Part shown: in pieces, positions 52,387 through 61,041 of the stretch
How the letters are laid out: each line of letters opens with the position of its first letter
Position numbering within the stretch: the first letter of the stretch is position 1
From: Bradyrhizobium sp. RP6
Lineage (GTDB): Bacteria > Pseudomonadota > Alphaproteobacteria > Rhizobiales > Xanthobacteraceae
DNA: 64,000 bases
Reading direction: 5' to 3'
Assembly (NCBI RefSeq): GCF_003837805.1
Contig: NZ_RQIT01000002.1
Coordinates: 186,001 to 250,000, forward strand
Made by a program: the position numbers and the translations under genes
Notes under the pieces: generated by a model
The model's input: the letters and a program-made list of their open reading frames with translations, nothing else
Told to the model about the DNA's origin: nothing
The model's database searches: none

Positions 52387-53264
52387 GAGGTGGCCTCCGC
52401 CAGCATGGCATCGAGCCGGGGCGCGATGAAGTGCAGATCCTCTTCGTCCTTCAGCGCCACGCCGATCGAACGTTTGAAGGCATCAGGCCAGCGGGCGCCG
52501 CCCTTGTTGAGGAGGGTCGCGGCCTCCGCCCAGTCGATGGCTTCGGCGATGCCGGGCGCCTTGCTCAGCGGTTCGCGCCGCAATTTCTCGACGGCCGCGA
52601 CGACGGCGTGGGCCGTGGCTTCGGCGACGCTGGATGCACGCATCATGATAATGCGCGCCTCCCGCTCGGCGCTGGGATAGTCGATCCAGTGATAGACGCA
52701 GCGACGACGCAAGGCTTCGTGCAGATCGCGGGTCCGGTTCGAGGTGAGCACGACGACCGGCCGCTCGGCGGCGCGGACCGTGCCGCGCTCGGGAATGGAG
52801 ATCTGGAAATCGGAGAGGAATTCGAGCAGGAAGGCCTCGAACTCCTGGTCGGCGCGGTCGATTTCGTCGATCAGCAGCACGGTGGAATCGGGCGCGCGCA
52901 GCGCGGCCAGCATCGGCCGCTCGATCAGGAACGTCTCGCCATAGATGTCGATGCTCTCATCGCCGGCCTGACGGATCGCCAGCATCTGGCGCGGATAGTT
53001 CCACTCATAGAGCGCGGCAGACGCGTCGATGCCCTCATAGCATTGCAGGCGGATCAGGCGACGGCCGAGCACGGCGGCTATTGCCTTTGCCGCCTCCGTC
53101 TTGCCGACGCCGGGCGCGCCTTCCAGCAGCAGCGGCTTGCCGAGGGCGAGGCCGAGATAGGCGGCGGTCGCAAGGCCCTCGTCGGCGAGGTAATAGGCTG
53201 CCCGAAGCGCCTTCTCCAGCGCCTCGGGACTGTCGATGCCGACGATGTTGCTGCGAACCGCCAC
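52383..53264 (-). CDS. MoxR-type AAA+ ATPase, CoxD-like
   Basis: A 293-residue AAA+ chaperone. GTG 53264 has GAGGA upstream and yields VAVRSNIVGIDSPEALEKAL. Walker A is GAPGVGKTEAAKA, Walker B is VLLIDEIDRADQEFE, and the sensor region is VVVLTSNRTRDLHEALRRR. It is paired with the VWA protein, the usual MoxR-VWA combination, and is encoded directly after the Mo-hydroxylase subunits. It probably assists cofactor insertion or sulfuration. Confidence 0.9.
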   Translation of the reverse strand: MAVRSNIVGIDSPEALEKALRAAYYLADEGLATAAYLGLALGKPLLLEGAPGVGKTEAAKAIAAVLGRRLIRLQCYEGIDASAALYEWNYPRQMLAIRQAGDESIDIYGETFLIERPMLAALRAPDSTVLLIDEIDRADQEFEAFLLEFLSDFQISIPERGTVRAAERPVVVLTSNRTRDLHEALRRRCVYHWIDYPSAEREARIIMMRASSVAEATAHAVVAAVEKLRREPLSKAPGIAEAIDWAEAATLLNKGGARWPDAFKRSIGVALKDEEDLHFIAPRLDAMLAEATS

Positions 53265-53275
53265 GGGTATATCCT

Positions 53276-54298
53276 CTAGCGCCGCGCCTGCGGCCGCGCG
53301 CCGCCCTGGGCCTTGATCGCGCGCAGCACCTTTTCCGGCGTGATCGGCAGGTCGTCGATGCGCACGCCGACGGCGTTGAAGATCGCGTTCGCTACCGCCG
53401 GCAGCACCGGGTTGGCGCACATCTCGCCGGGGCCTTTTCCTCCGAACGGACCGTCAGGGGCGGGACGCTCCAGCACGGCGATATCGTGGGGGCAGATGTC
53501 GCCGGGACCGGGCATCAGATATTCGACGAAATCGCGCGGGCCGTGGACGGGATCGGGATAGTATGGCTCCGGCGTCTCGTAGAGCGCGTGGCTGACGCCC
53601 ATCCAGGCGCCGCCGACGAGCTGCTGCTCGACCAGTCGTGGATTGAGCGCGCGGCCGAGCTCGTAGGCGGAGTCCATTCGGACCATCGCGACCTCGCCGG
53701 TCTCGTCATCGACCTCGACCTCGGCGACGAGGCAGGCATGGGCATAGCAGGTCGCCGGCGACATCTCGCCGGTCTCAGGATCGACGTCCGACAGCGGCAC
53801 GAGGAAGATGCCGCGGCCGGAGATGGTCTTGCCCTGCTTGAACTGCGCGGCGATGGCGACGTCCTTGGTCGAGATCGAACGATGCGGCGCGCCCTTGACG
53901 TGGATGTTGCCGCGCCCATCGGTCTCGAGATCGGCGGCGTTGACTTCGAGCTCCTCGGCCGCCGCCTCCATCATCACGCCGCGCGCCTCGCGGGCGGCGG
54001 CCATCACGGCGTTGCCGACGCGATGGGTGCCGCGCGAGGCGAACGAGCCCATGCAGTGCGGGCCGGTGTCGGAGTCTGCCGTGTCGACATAGACGTCCTC
54101 GACCGGCACGCCCAGCGTCTCCGCGCAGATCTGCCGCGTCACCGACTTCATGCCCTGGCCGAGGTCGATCGACGACAGCGCCACGGTGAACTTGCCGCTG
54201 GGGTTGGAATGCACCAGCGCCTGGCTCGGATCGCCGCCGAGATTCATGCCGATGGGATAATTGATCGACGCCGTGCCGCGTCCGCGATGCCGGGTCAT
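53276..54298 (-). CDS. Mo-hydroxylase large subunit, C-terminal half
   Basis: A 340-residue polypeptide corresponding to the C-terminal molybdopterin domain of xanthine-dehydrogenase-family large subunits. LGQGMKSVTRQ and SFASRGTHRVG contact the cofactor. E292 in GGKGPGEMCANP is the catalytic base position. It starts with the ATG directly after the in-frame TAG that ends the N-terminal half, so the two polypeptides are encoded in the same frame with no spacer. Alone it would lack the GGGFGGK region, so it must pair with the other half or arise by read-through. Confidence 0.85.
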   Translation of the reverse strand: MTRHRGRGTASINYPIGMNLGGDPSQALVHSNPSGKFTVALSSIDLGQGMKSVTRQICAETLGVPVEDVYVDTADSDTGPHCMGSFASRGTHRVGNAVMAAAREARGVMMEAAAEELEVNAADLETDGRGNIHVKGAPHRSISTKDVAIAAQFKQGKTISGRGIFLVPLSDVDPETGEMSPATCYAHACLVAEVEVDDETGEVAMVRMDSAYELGRALNPRLVEQQLVGGAWMGVSHALYETPEPYYPDPVHGPRDFVEYLMPGPGDICPHDIAVLERPAPDGPFGGKGPGEMCANPVLPAVANAIFNAVGVRIDDLPITPEKVLRAIKAQGGARPQARR

Positions 54299-55891
54299 CT
54301 AGCGCCTCCTGGTGCCGAACACGGATGAGAAACGGGTCGCGCCATGCGATGGCGCGGCCGGGCGCGGCGGGGGAGGTAGCGGCGCCGGCGGCGGTGGCTC
54401 GCGCGGCGGCTCCCGCGTTGCGGTCATCGGCGCGCGATCATAGCTCGTGCGCTGCTGCGCAGGCGCGGCCGGCCGCGCCCGGGACTCCGTCGGCGTCGGC
54501 GGGATCACGGCGCGGCTGCCGCCGCCGTCCTTGCGCGAGGATGCGCGCCTGAACTCGTCGCGGATCGGCCATTTGGCCTTCTCGGCCGCTACCTGCACGC
54601 ACTCGATCAGCGCCGTGTTCTTAGCCTCGCGCCGGTGCGCCTTCATGTCGCCGTCGCGATAGGCGTTGAGAATCCGGAACTCCATCGGGTCCATGCCGAC
54701 GAGGTTTGCCAGCTTGTCCATCTGGCATTCGATGGCAAAGTCCATCGCGGTGACGCCGAAGCCGCGCATCGCGGTCGCCGGCGTCCGGTTGGTGAAGACG
54801 CAATAGACGTCGCCATAGACGTTCGGGATGGTGTAGGGACCCGGCAGGTGCGCGGCGCATTTCACCGCGGCGTAGCTCGACAGCCGCGTATAGGCGCCGC
54901 TGTCGAAAAAAGCGCGGATCTTGCGCGCGACGATACGGCCGTCGCGCATCACGCCGTCCTTGATGTAGATGCGCTCGGCGCCGCGCGGCGGGCCGTATTG
55001 CATCTCCTCCTCGCGGCCGAACACGTAGCGGACGGGGCGCCCCGTCAACATGGCGCCGAGGATCGCGAGCGGCTCGGTCAAGGTGTCGACCTTGCCGCCA
55101 AAGCCGCCGCCGACGGTGCCGCCGATGAAGTGGAAGGTGTTGGAGGGCACGTCGAGGATCTTGGCGCAGGTGTCGACCGAGAAGAACAGCGCCTGCGTCG
55201 AGGTGTAGACGACGTAGCGGCCGTTGGTATCGGGCGCGGCGATGGCGCCATTGGTCTCGGTCGGCGCGTGCTCGATCGGCGACATCTGGTAGCGCTGTTC
55301 GAGCACGTGATCGGCGGTTGCGAGCGCGGCATCAGCATCGCCAAAGCGCAGGCGCTGGTGATCGTAGACGTCATGATAGATAAAGGCGTTCTTCGGGTAG
55401 GTCTCGTTGACGACAGGCGCACCCGGCTTTAGCGCATCCTCGACGTCGAACACGGTCGGCAGCGGCTCGTAGTCAATCCTGACCTTCGCGATCGCCTCGA
55501 ACGCCTCGCGTTCGCTGTCGGCGACGATGGCGAGGATCGGCTCACCCTTGTAGCGGACCTTGTCGACGGCGAGTGACGGCTCGTCGTCCTTGCCGAAGTT
55601 GATCAGGCTGAGCAGCGTGTTGAGGTTGCGCGGCACGTCCGCGCCGCGGATGATCCGGCGGACGCCGGCCGAGCGCTCGGCCTCGGTGGTATCGATGCGG
55701 CGCAGCCTTGCATGGGCCTGGGTCGAACGAACGACCTTCAGATGCAGCATGCCTTGGAGCTTGTGATCGCCAAAATAGCTGGACGTGCCCGTGATGTGGC
55801 CGAGCATGTCCTGCCGCTGCGTGCCCTTGCCGATTTCCTTCAGGTTATCGTCACGTTCGTCGGCGAAGATGTCCTTGCGCAGTTCCAGCAT
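54299..55891 (-). CDS. Mo-hydroxylase large subunit, N-terminal half with Pro-rich tail
   Basis: A 530-residue polypeptide covering the first part of a xanthine-dehydrogenase-family molybdopterin subunit. The pterin contact GGGFGGK is at 261-267. RGFG at 376-379 occupies the position of the CO-dehydrogenase AYxCSFR loop, so this is not a CoxL. From about 451 the chain becomes low complexity and Pro/Arg-rich (REPPREPPPPAPLPPPP), then ends at TAG 54299-54301. The tail lies exactly where intact relatives cross between the two Mo domains. The split thus looks like an inserted linker plus a stop. Confidence 0.85.
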   Translation of the reverse strand: MLELRKDIFADERDDNLKEIGKGTQRQDMLGHITGTSSYFGDHKLQGMLHLKVVRSTQAHARLRRIDTTEAERSAGVRRIIRGADVPRNLNTLLSLINFGKDDEPSLAVDKVRYKGEPILAIVADSEREAFEAIAKVRIDYEPLPTVFDVEDALKPGAPVVNETYPKNAFIYHDVYDHQRLRFGDADAALATADHVLEQRYQMSPIEHAPTETNGAIAAPDTNGRYVVYTSTQALFFSVDTCAKILDVPSNTFHFIGGTVGGGFGGKVDTLTEPLAILGAMLTGRPVRYVFGREEEMQYGPPRGAERIYIKDGVMRDGRIVARKIRAFFDSGAYTRLSSYAAVKCAAHLPGPYTIPNVYGDVYCVFTNRTPATAMRGFGVTAMDFAIECQMDKLANLVGMDPMEFRILNAYRDGDMKAHRREAKNTALIECVQVAAEKAKWPIRDEFRRASSRKDGGGSRAVIPPTPTESRARPAAPAQQRTSYDRAPMTATREPPREPPPPAPLPPPPRPAAPSHGATRFSSVFGTRRR

Positions 55892-55900
55892 GGTCTGACC

Positions 55901-56377
55901 TCAGGCGCTGGCCCGGCCGCCTGCGGCGGCGAGGATGGCATTGATGATCGGCTCGTAGCCGGTGCAACGGCAGATGTTGCCGGAGATCGCCTCGATGACG
56001 TCGGCCCGGCTCGGGGCGGAATTGCGGTCGAGCAGCGCCTTCGCGGCCATCAGCATGCCCGGCGTGCAATAGCCGCATTGGGCGGCGAAATTTTCGGCGA
56101 AGGCGCGTTGCAGCGGATGCAGGTTCGGGCCCTGCTTCATGCCGTCGAGCGTCTCGACCGAGCGGCCCGCGACGGTCTCGGCGAGCGTCAGGCAGGAGAG
56201 GTGAAGCTCGCCGTCGATCAGCACGCTGCACGTGCCGCAGCCCCCCTGGCCGCAGCCGAACTTCGGAGTCATATCGCCGATCAGCTCGCGCAGGGCGACG
56301 AGCAAATTGGTGCCGCCGTCGACGAAGATCGCGACGTCGCGGCCGTTGTGGCGAAATTGCAAGGGGATTTTTGTCAT
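55901..56377 (-). CDS. Mo-hydroxylase [2Fe-2S] subunit
   Basis: A 158-residue electron-transfer subunit (CoxS/XdhC-type). The plant-type cluster is C42, C47, C50, C62 (GCGQGGCGTC) and the second cluster is C101, C104, C136, C138 (CGYC, ICRCTGY). It passes electrons from the Mo site to the FAD subunit encoded 6 nt upstream. It is complete, with all eight ligands. Confidence 0.95.
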   Translation of the reverse strand: MTKIPLQFRHNGRDVAIFVDGGTNLLVALRELIGDMTPKFGCGQGGCGTCSVLIDGELHLSCLTLAETVAGRSVETLDGMKQGPNLHPLQRAFAENFAAQCGYCTPGMLMAAKALLDRNSAPSRADVIEAISGNICRCTGYEPIINAILAAAGGRASA

Positions 56378-56383
56378 GGCCAG

Positions 56384-57202
56384 TTATTCCTGTTCCGCTA
56401 GCAGGCGCCGCAAATACACGCCGACGATCTCGCGGCGATACCAGGCGCTGCCGAGCGCGTTGTCGGATGGCGATGTTCCTTCCGTAGCGGCGGAGGCCGC
56501 GGCAGCGATGGTCGCCGCGTCCAGCGAGCGTCCCTCCAGCGTGCGCTCGGCCGCTCGGGCGCGGATCGGGGTCGGCGCCATCGAGCCCAGCGCAATTCGC
56601 GCACCCGCGATCCGCCCGCCGCTGACCGGCAGATGCGCGGCGAGCGTGATCACCGAGCCGCCCTTCGGCTTGATGCGCGCGATCTTGCGATATCGGAAAG
56701 CCTCGCTGCTGGCCGGCCGCGTACAGGACACCGACAGCACCAAAGTTCCGGCCTGGCGCTCGCGCCCCTGCAAGAATTCCTCGATCGGAATATCGCGCGA
56801 GCCGAAGCCGCCTTGCACCGCAATAGTGGCATCCAGCGCCAGCAGTGCCACGGTGAAATCGCCGTAAGGGTTCGTCGCGAACAGATTGCCGCCGACCGTG
56901 CCCATGTTGCGGACGGCGGGACCGCCGATCGAGCGGGCGGGAGCGTGCAGAAAGGCGAGGTCGCGTTCGGCGAGAACGCGCGCGAAAGTGACACCGGCGC
57001 CCAGCGTCACCCGTGGACCCGACACATCGATCCGTGTCAGCGCCTGGTCCCGCGCGCGGACGATCGTCGAGATCGAGACGTCGCCTTCGTTCAGGGCCCG
57101 CATCACCAGCGTGCCGCCGCCGAGATAGCGCGCAGCGCGGTCCGAGGCCAGCGCTCCGGTTGCCTCGCTCGCATTCGCAAAGGTCTTTACTGTTACGGCC
57201 AT
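56384..57202 (-). CDS. Mo-hydroxylase FAD-binding subunit
   Basis: A 272-residue CoxM-type flavoprotein subunit. FAD contacts are YLGGGTLVMRALNEGD and the IGGPAVRNMGTVGGNLFATNP loop region; the C-terminal CO-dehydrogenase flavoprotein domain follows. It starts 1 nt after the SRPBCC gene upstream. It is slightly shorter than most homologues but has both domains. The physiological electron acceptor is unknown; quinone or NAD are possible. Confidence 0.92.
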   Translation of the reverse strand: MAVTVKTFANASEATGALASDRAARYLGGGTLVMRALNEGDVSISTIVRARDQALTRIDVSGPRVTLGAGVTFARVLAERDLAFLHAPARSIGGPAVRNMGTVGGNLFATNPYGDFTVALLALDATIAVQGGFGSRDIPIEEFLQGRERQAGTLVLSVSCTRPASSEAFRYRKIARIKPKGGSVITLAAHLPVSGGRIAGARIALGSMAPTPIRARAAERTLEGRSLDAATIAAAASAATEGTSPSDNALGSAWYRREIVGVYLRRLLAEQE

Positions 57203-57203
57203 G

Positions 57204-57647
57204 CTATGCGGCCTCCTTCAGATGTCGGCGGATCGCCTCGAATCCTGCCTGATAGATGTCTTCGGCGACCATATGGGTGATGCGGTCTTTGTCCTCGGGC
57301 CTGGTGGTGAATCGCGACTCCCAATGCCAGAAAGTGCGGTCGCCGTCGGTGACCGGGAGCAAACGGACATGGGCGACATAGTTGAACATCGGGATCGGCG
57401 TATCGAGCAGGCAATAGCTGAAGGTCTGCTCGAGGTCGGACAGCGCCAGCAGCTGCTCACGCAGCTCCGAGCCGTCCTTGAGCTTGAAACGTCTGACGCA
57501 GCCGATCTTGTCGGCGGATTGCGCGCGTTCGATCGAGGAGGTCGCAACCGCCGGGTGCCAGCGGTCGTGCCCGTTGAAATCGCGCAGCACGTCCCACACC
57601 GCGTCGGTCGGTGCGTCCAGGATCGTGCTCTTGACGATATGCGGCAC
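57204..57647 (-). CDS. SRPBCC-fold protein (second of a tandem pair)
   Basis: A 147-residue START/Bet v1-like ligand-binding protein. GTG 57647 has GGAGG upstream. The family pattern is WDVLRDFNGHDRWHPAV, IGCVRRFKLKDGSELREQLL and LLPVTDGDRTFWHWES. It is clearly homologous to the protein encoded immediately upstream (2-nt gap). In CO-dehydrogenase clusters a SRPBCC protein, CoxG, tethers the enzyme to the membrane; a similar anchoring or substrate-carrier role is possible here. Confidence 0.85.
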   Translation of the reverse strand: MPHIVKSTILDAPTDAVWDVLRDFNGHDRWHPAVATSSIERAQSADKIGCVRRFKLKDGSELREQLLALSDLEQTFSYCLLDTPIPMFNYVAHVRLLPVTDGDRTFWHWESRFTTRPEDKDRITHMVAEDIYQAGFEAIRRHLKEAA

Positions 57648-57649
57648 GG

Positions 57650-58087
57650 CTAACCTCCGAACACACGCTTCAGCGCGTCGAAGCCGCCCTGGAACACACC
57701 GCCGCCGATGTTGCTGACGAGCTCGGTCTCCCGTTCCGGCGCGCAGTCGAATTCCGCGGTCCATTCCACAAAGGTCTGGTCGCCGTCGGTGACGGGCGTC
57801 AGGCGCAGGGTGGCGACGTAGTTCTCGACGCCCATCGGCGATTCCAGGATCGAGTAGGTGCAGAACATGTCGTAGTCGGAGAGGCCGAGCAGCTTCTCGC
57901 GGATGCGGTCTCCGTTGCGCAGGCGGAAATCCCTGACACAGCCGATCTTGTCCGAGGGCTCACCGCCCTCGATTCGGCTTTCGGCGATGGCCGGATGCCA
58001 GTTCGGCAGGCCATTGAAATCACGCACTCGCGCCCAGACGCGGTCGTTGCGGGCATTGACGACGGTGGAGACGTAGACGCGGGCCAT
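57650..58087 (-). CDS. SRPBCC-fold protein (first of a tandem pair)
   Basis: A 145-residue paralogue of the next protein: WARVRDFNGLPNWHPAI, KIGCVRDFRLRNGDRIREKL and LTPVTDGDQTFVEW align block by block. The pair probably arose by tandem duplication and may form a heterodimer. It lies 10 nt behind the giant flotillin gene and directly before the Mo-hydroxylase subunits. Confidence 0.87.
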   Translation of the reverse strand: MARVYVSTVVNARNDRVWARVRDFNGLPNWHPAIAESRIEGGEPSDKIGCVRDFRLRNGDRIREKLLGLSDYDMFCTYSILESPMGVENYVATLRLTPVTDGDQTFVEWTAEFDCAPERETELVSNIGGGVFQGGFDALKRVFGG

Positions 58088-58097
58088 CGCTCAAACC

Positions 58098-61016
58098 TCA
58101 GCTCTTCTTCCGCGGCCCGCCCTCGACCGGCGGCTCGCCGCCCTCGCTCGCAGGCGGAGCGGCCGCCGGCTTCTCACCGCCACCGCCAGCACCTCCGCCG
58201 CTCTTGCGTGCGGCATCCTTGATGCCCTGCATGTCGCGGGCCTCGCGGATCAGCCCCGGCATCTTTGCCAGGCTGCCGCCCTCGACGCCGATGTCCGACA
58301 GGATGGAATCGATCAGCGGCGCCTGGACGCGGTAGCGTAGCGCCGAGTCGATCACCTCGTCGGTGGCGCTGCGGCCGCCGTTGCCGTTGCCGTGACCGTT
58401 GCCGTTGAGGCCGTCGACCTGGAGGATGCGGATGCCCTCGATCTTCTCCATCGGCTTGACGCTCTCGCGCACGATGCCCTCGATACGGTCGAGCAGCTTT
58501 CTGCGGAACAGCGAGTAGCGCGCCTGGTCGGTCAGCACGTTCTCGGCCTCGTTCAGCATGCGCTGCGCTTCGGCTTCGACCGCGGCGCGCACGCGCTCGG
58601 CTTCGGCGGCGATGCGGGTCTCCTCCGCCTGCTTTTCCGCCAGCAGGACCTCCACTGTCTTGCGCCGCCTGGCGATCTCGCTCTCGCGGGCGGTGACGAC
58701 GCGCTCGGCCGCCTCGGTCGCGCGCATCCGGGCTTCCTCGGCAGAGGCCTTGGCTGCGGACTCTTCCAGGGATTTGGTGTGGATGGCGATAGCCTTCTCC
58801 ATCAGCGCCGTCTCGACGTCCTTCTCGCGGTTGACTTCGAGCTTGCGCAGCTCGCGTTCACGTCCGATGCGAGCCTCGTCAAGGCCGCGATCGGACGCGA
58901 TGCGGGCGCGCTCGACCTCCTCGCGGGAGGCGATCTCGGCTTCCTGGAGCGACTGGACGCGGGCGACCTCCAGCTGCTCGATCGCGCGCCGCCGCTCGAT
59001 CCGGGCAGCTTCCAGCGCCTGCTCGCGCGAGACGTCGGTGGTCTCGACCTCCTTGCGGGCGACGATCTCGGCCTGCTTGACCTGCCGGTCGGCATCGATC
59101 CGTTCGGAGCGCTTGGTGGAGAGGGCGATGACACGATCCTCGTCCGCGATCTCGATCGCCTTCTTCTGCTCGATGTTGAGCACCTCGCGCTTCTTGGAGG
59201 AGTTGATGCGCTCGGCTTCGAGTGCCAGATCGACGGTGATGCGCTGGCGCTCGATGGCATCGCGCCGCTTCAGCTCGGCGGCTTCGAGGACGCCGGTCCG
59301 CTCGATTTCGAGCGCGCGGGTTTCGCGTTCGGCCTGGATGCGCTCGGCCGCAACTGCCTTCTCCTGGGCGATGCGCGCCGCCTCGATCGCCTCGCGGGAA
59401 GCGATGTCGGCTTCCTCGACGGCGCGGTTGCGGGCGATCTCCAGCGAGCGCACGCGCTCCTCCTGGGCGATGCGCGAGGCTTCCGTGGTCTCGCGCGCGG
59501 CGATGCCGGCGACATCAAGGGCCTGATTGCGCTCGATCTCCAGCTGCCGCGTGTTCTGCTCGGCGGCGATGCGCTCGGCGGCGAGCGTCCGCTCCCGCGC
59601 AATGCGGGCGGCCTCGACCGCGCGCTGCGCCTCGATCTCGGCCTCCTGGATGGTCCGGACCTGCTGGATCTCAAGCGCGCGCGTGCGTTCATCCGAGGAG
59701 ATGCGCTCGACATTGACGGTCATGGTCTGGGCGATGCGGGCCTTCTCGGTCGCCTGGCGCGCGGCGATCTCGGCCTCGTCGACGGCACGCGTGCGCTCGA
59801 TCTCGCGGCGCCTTGTCTCTTCCTCGTTGGCGATACGAGCGTCGGTGACGACCCGGTCCTGCTGGATACGGGCCTTCTCGATGGCCTCGCGTGCGGCGAT
59901 CTCGGCTTCCTCGACGGTGCGCATCCGCTCGATCTCGCGCTGGCGAACCTCGCTTTCCGACGTGATGCGGGTGGTGTCGATAGAGCGCTGGTTGGCGATC
60001 CGGGTCTTCTCGATCTCCTCGCGGGCCAGCAGCTCCTTTTCCTCGATGGTGCGGGTCCGCTCGATCTCCCTCTGGCGGGTCTCGCGCTCCGAGGCGATGC
60101 GGGCTTCCGCAATCGCCTGGTCATTGGCGATGCGGGCGCGCTCGATGGCCTCGCGGGCCGAGATCTGGGCTTGTTCGGCCTCGGTCTCGCGCAGGGCCCG
60201 TTCGCGGGCGACTTCGGTGCGCTGGAGCGCGCGGCGCATCTCGATGTCGCGCTCCTGCTCCAGGCGCGCGGTCTCGCTCTCCCGCTCGATCTCCAGCGCC
60301 TGCCGCTCGGCCTCCAGATTGCGGGCGCGGATCTTGATCATCGAGTCCTGCTCGATGTCGTTGCGCAGCTTCCGCTTGGCCTCGATGTCCTGCATCAGCT
60401 GGGTCAGGCCTTCGGCGTCGAACCGGTTCGAGGGATTGAAGAATTCTAGATCGGTCTGGTCGAGATCGGTGATGGCGACGGATTCCAGCTCGAGGCCATT
60501 CTGGGCGAGGGCCTCGGCGGCATTCGTCTTGACCCGCGCGACATAATCGCCGCGCTGTTCGTGCATTTCTTCCATGGTCATCTCGGAGGCGACCGAGCGG
60601 ATCGCGGAGATGAACTTGCCGGCCAGCAGCGCATGGAGTTGCCCCGGCTCCATGGTGCGACGTCCGAGCGTTGCCGCGGCGATCGAGACGGCCTCGCGGG
60701 TCGGTTGCACCCGGACGTAGAAGTCGGCCTCGATGTCGACGCGCATGCGGTCGCGGGTGATCACGGCATCCTGCTTCGAACGCACGATGCCCATCGGCAG
60801 CACGTTCATGTTGACGGGCGTGTAGTCGTGGATGAACGGCAGCACGAAGGCGCCGCCATTGATCACCACGCGTTCGCCGAGGAAGCCGGTGCGGACGAAC
60901 GAGGTCTCCTTGGAGGAGCGGTGGTAGAGCCAGTTCACGATATAGACGCCGACCACGATCACGATGATCGCGACGATCAGCCAGAGGATCAATTCACCGA
61001 CCAGATTGCCCGACAT
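58098..61016 (-). CDS. Giant flotillin-like SPFH protein with hendecad repeats
   Basis: A 972-residue membrane scaffold. One N-terminal membrane helix (about 10-30) is followed by an SPFH/band-7 domain (about 35-210; GGAFVLPFIHDY, DRMRVDIEADFYVRV, AITDLDQTD). An extremely long charged coiled coil (about 210-860) includes regular 44-residue repeats from 287. Its C-terminus has a folded segment and a Gly/Pro-rich tail (after about 935). Ordinary flotillins are about 450-650 residues, so the coil is strongly expanded. It probably assembles a membrane platform for the enzymes encoded downstream. Confidence 0.9.
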   Translation of the reverse strand: MSGNLVGELILWLIVAIIVIVVGVYIVNWLYHRSSKETSFVRTGFLGERVVINGGAFVLPFIHDYTPVNMNVLPMGIVRSKQDAVITRDRMRVDIEADFYVRVQPTREAVSIAAATLGRRTMEPGQLHALLAGKFISAIRSVASEMTMEEMHEQRGDYVARVKTNAAEALAQNGLELESVAITDLDQTDLEFFNPSNRFDAEGLTQLMQDIEAKRKLRNDIEQDSMIKIRARNLEAERQALEIERESETARLEQERDIEMRRALQRTEVARERALRETEAEQAQISAREAIERARIANDQAIAEARIASERETRQREIERTRTIEEKELLAREEIEKTRIANQRSIDTTRITSESEVRQREIERMRTVEEAEIAAREAIEKARIQQDRVVTDARIANEEETRRREIERTRAVDEAEIAARQATEKARIAQTMTVNVERISSDERTRALEIQQVRTIQEAEIEAQRAVEAARIARERTLAAERIAAEQNTRQLEIERNQALDVAGIAARETTEASRIAQEERVRSLEIARNRAVEEADIASREAIEAARIAQEKAVAAERIQAERETRALEIERTGVLEAAELKRRDAIERQRITVDLALEAERINSSKKREVLNIEQKKAIEIADEDRVIALSTKRSERIDADRQVKQAEIVARKEVETTDVSREQALEAARIERRRAIEQLEVARVQSLQEAEIASREEVERARIASDRGLDEARIGRERELRKLEVNREKDVETALMEKAIAIHTKSLEESAAKASAEEARMRATEAAERVVTARESEIARRRKTVEVLLAEKQAEETRIAAEAERVRAAVEAEAQRMLNEAENVLTDQARYSLFRRKLLDRIEGIVRESVKPMEKIEGIRILQVDGLNGNGHGNGNGGRSATDEVIDSALRYRVQAPLIDSILSDIGVEGGSLAKMPGLIREARDMQGIKDAARKSGGGAGGGGEKPAAAPPASEGGEPPVEGGPRKKS
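59268..60158 (-). repeat. 44-residue (132-nt) coiled-coil repeats in the flotillin gene
   Basis: Units starting AREAIERARIA, AREEIEKTRIA, AREAIEKARIQ, ARQATEKARIA, AQRAVEAARIA, ARETTEASRIA, SREAIEAARIA recur every 44 residues. One unit, at about residues 507-539, is 33 residues long, exactly one 11-residue block short. Each unit is four hendecads. The register predicts a nearly straight or right-handed coiled coil. Confidence 0.85.
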
Positions 61017-61041
61017 CCTTCCCTCCCTCGTCCCTTCGGCG

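Noticed and set aside
53276..55891. Aerobic CO dehydrogenase (CoxL)
   Set aside because: The active-site loop reads AMRGFG instead of AYxCSFR or AYRGAGR, so it is a xanthine-dehydrogenase-type hydroxylase of other specificity in spite of the CoxD/CoxE-like neighbours.
59268..60158. CRISPR-like regular repeats
   Set aside because: The 132-nt periodicity is inside a coding frame, units vary in sequence and there are no unique spacers. It is a protein repeat.
58392..60449. Long plus-strand open frame with Leu/Asp/Gly-rich repeats
   Set aside because: Its apparent repeats are the mirror image of the 132-nt coiled-coil repeats in the flotillin gene on the other strand; no independent family features.
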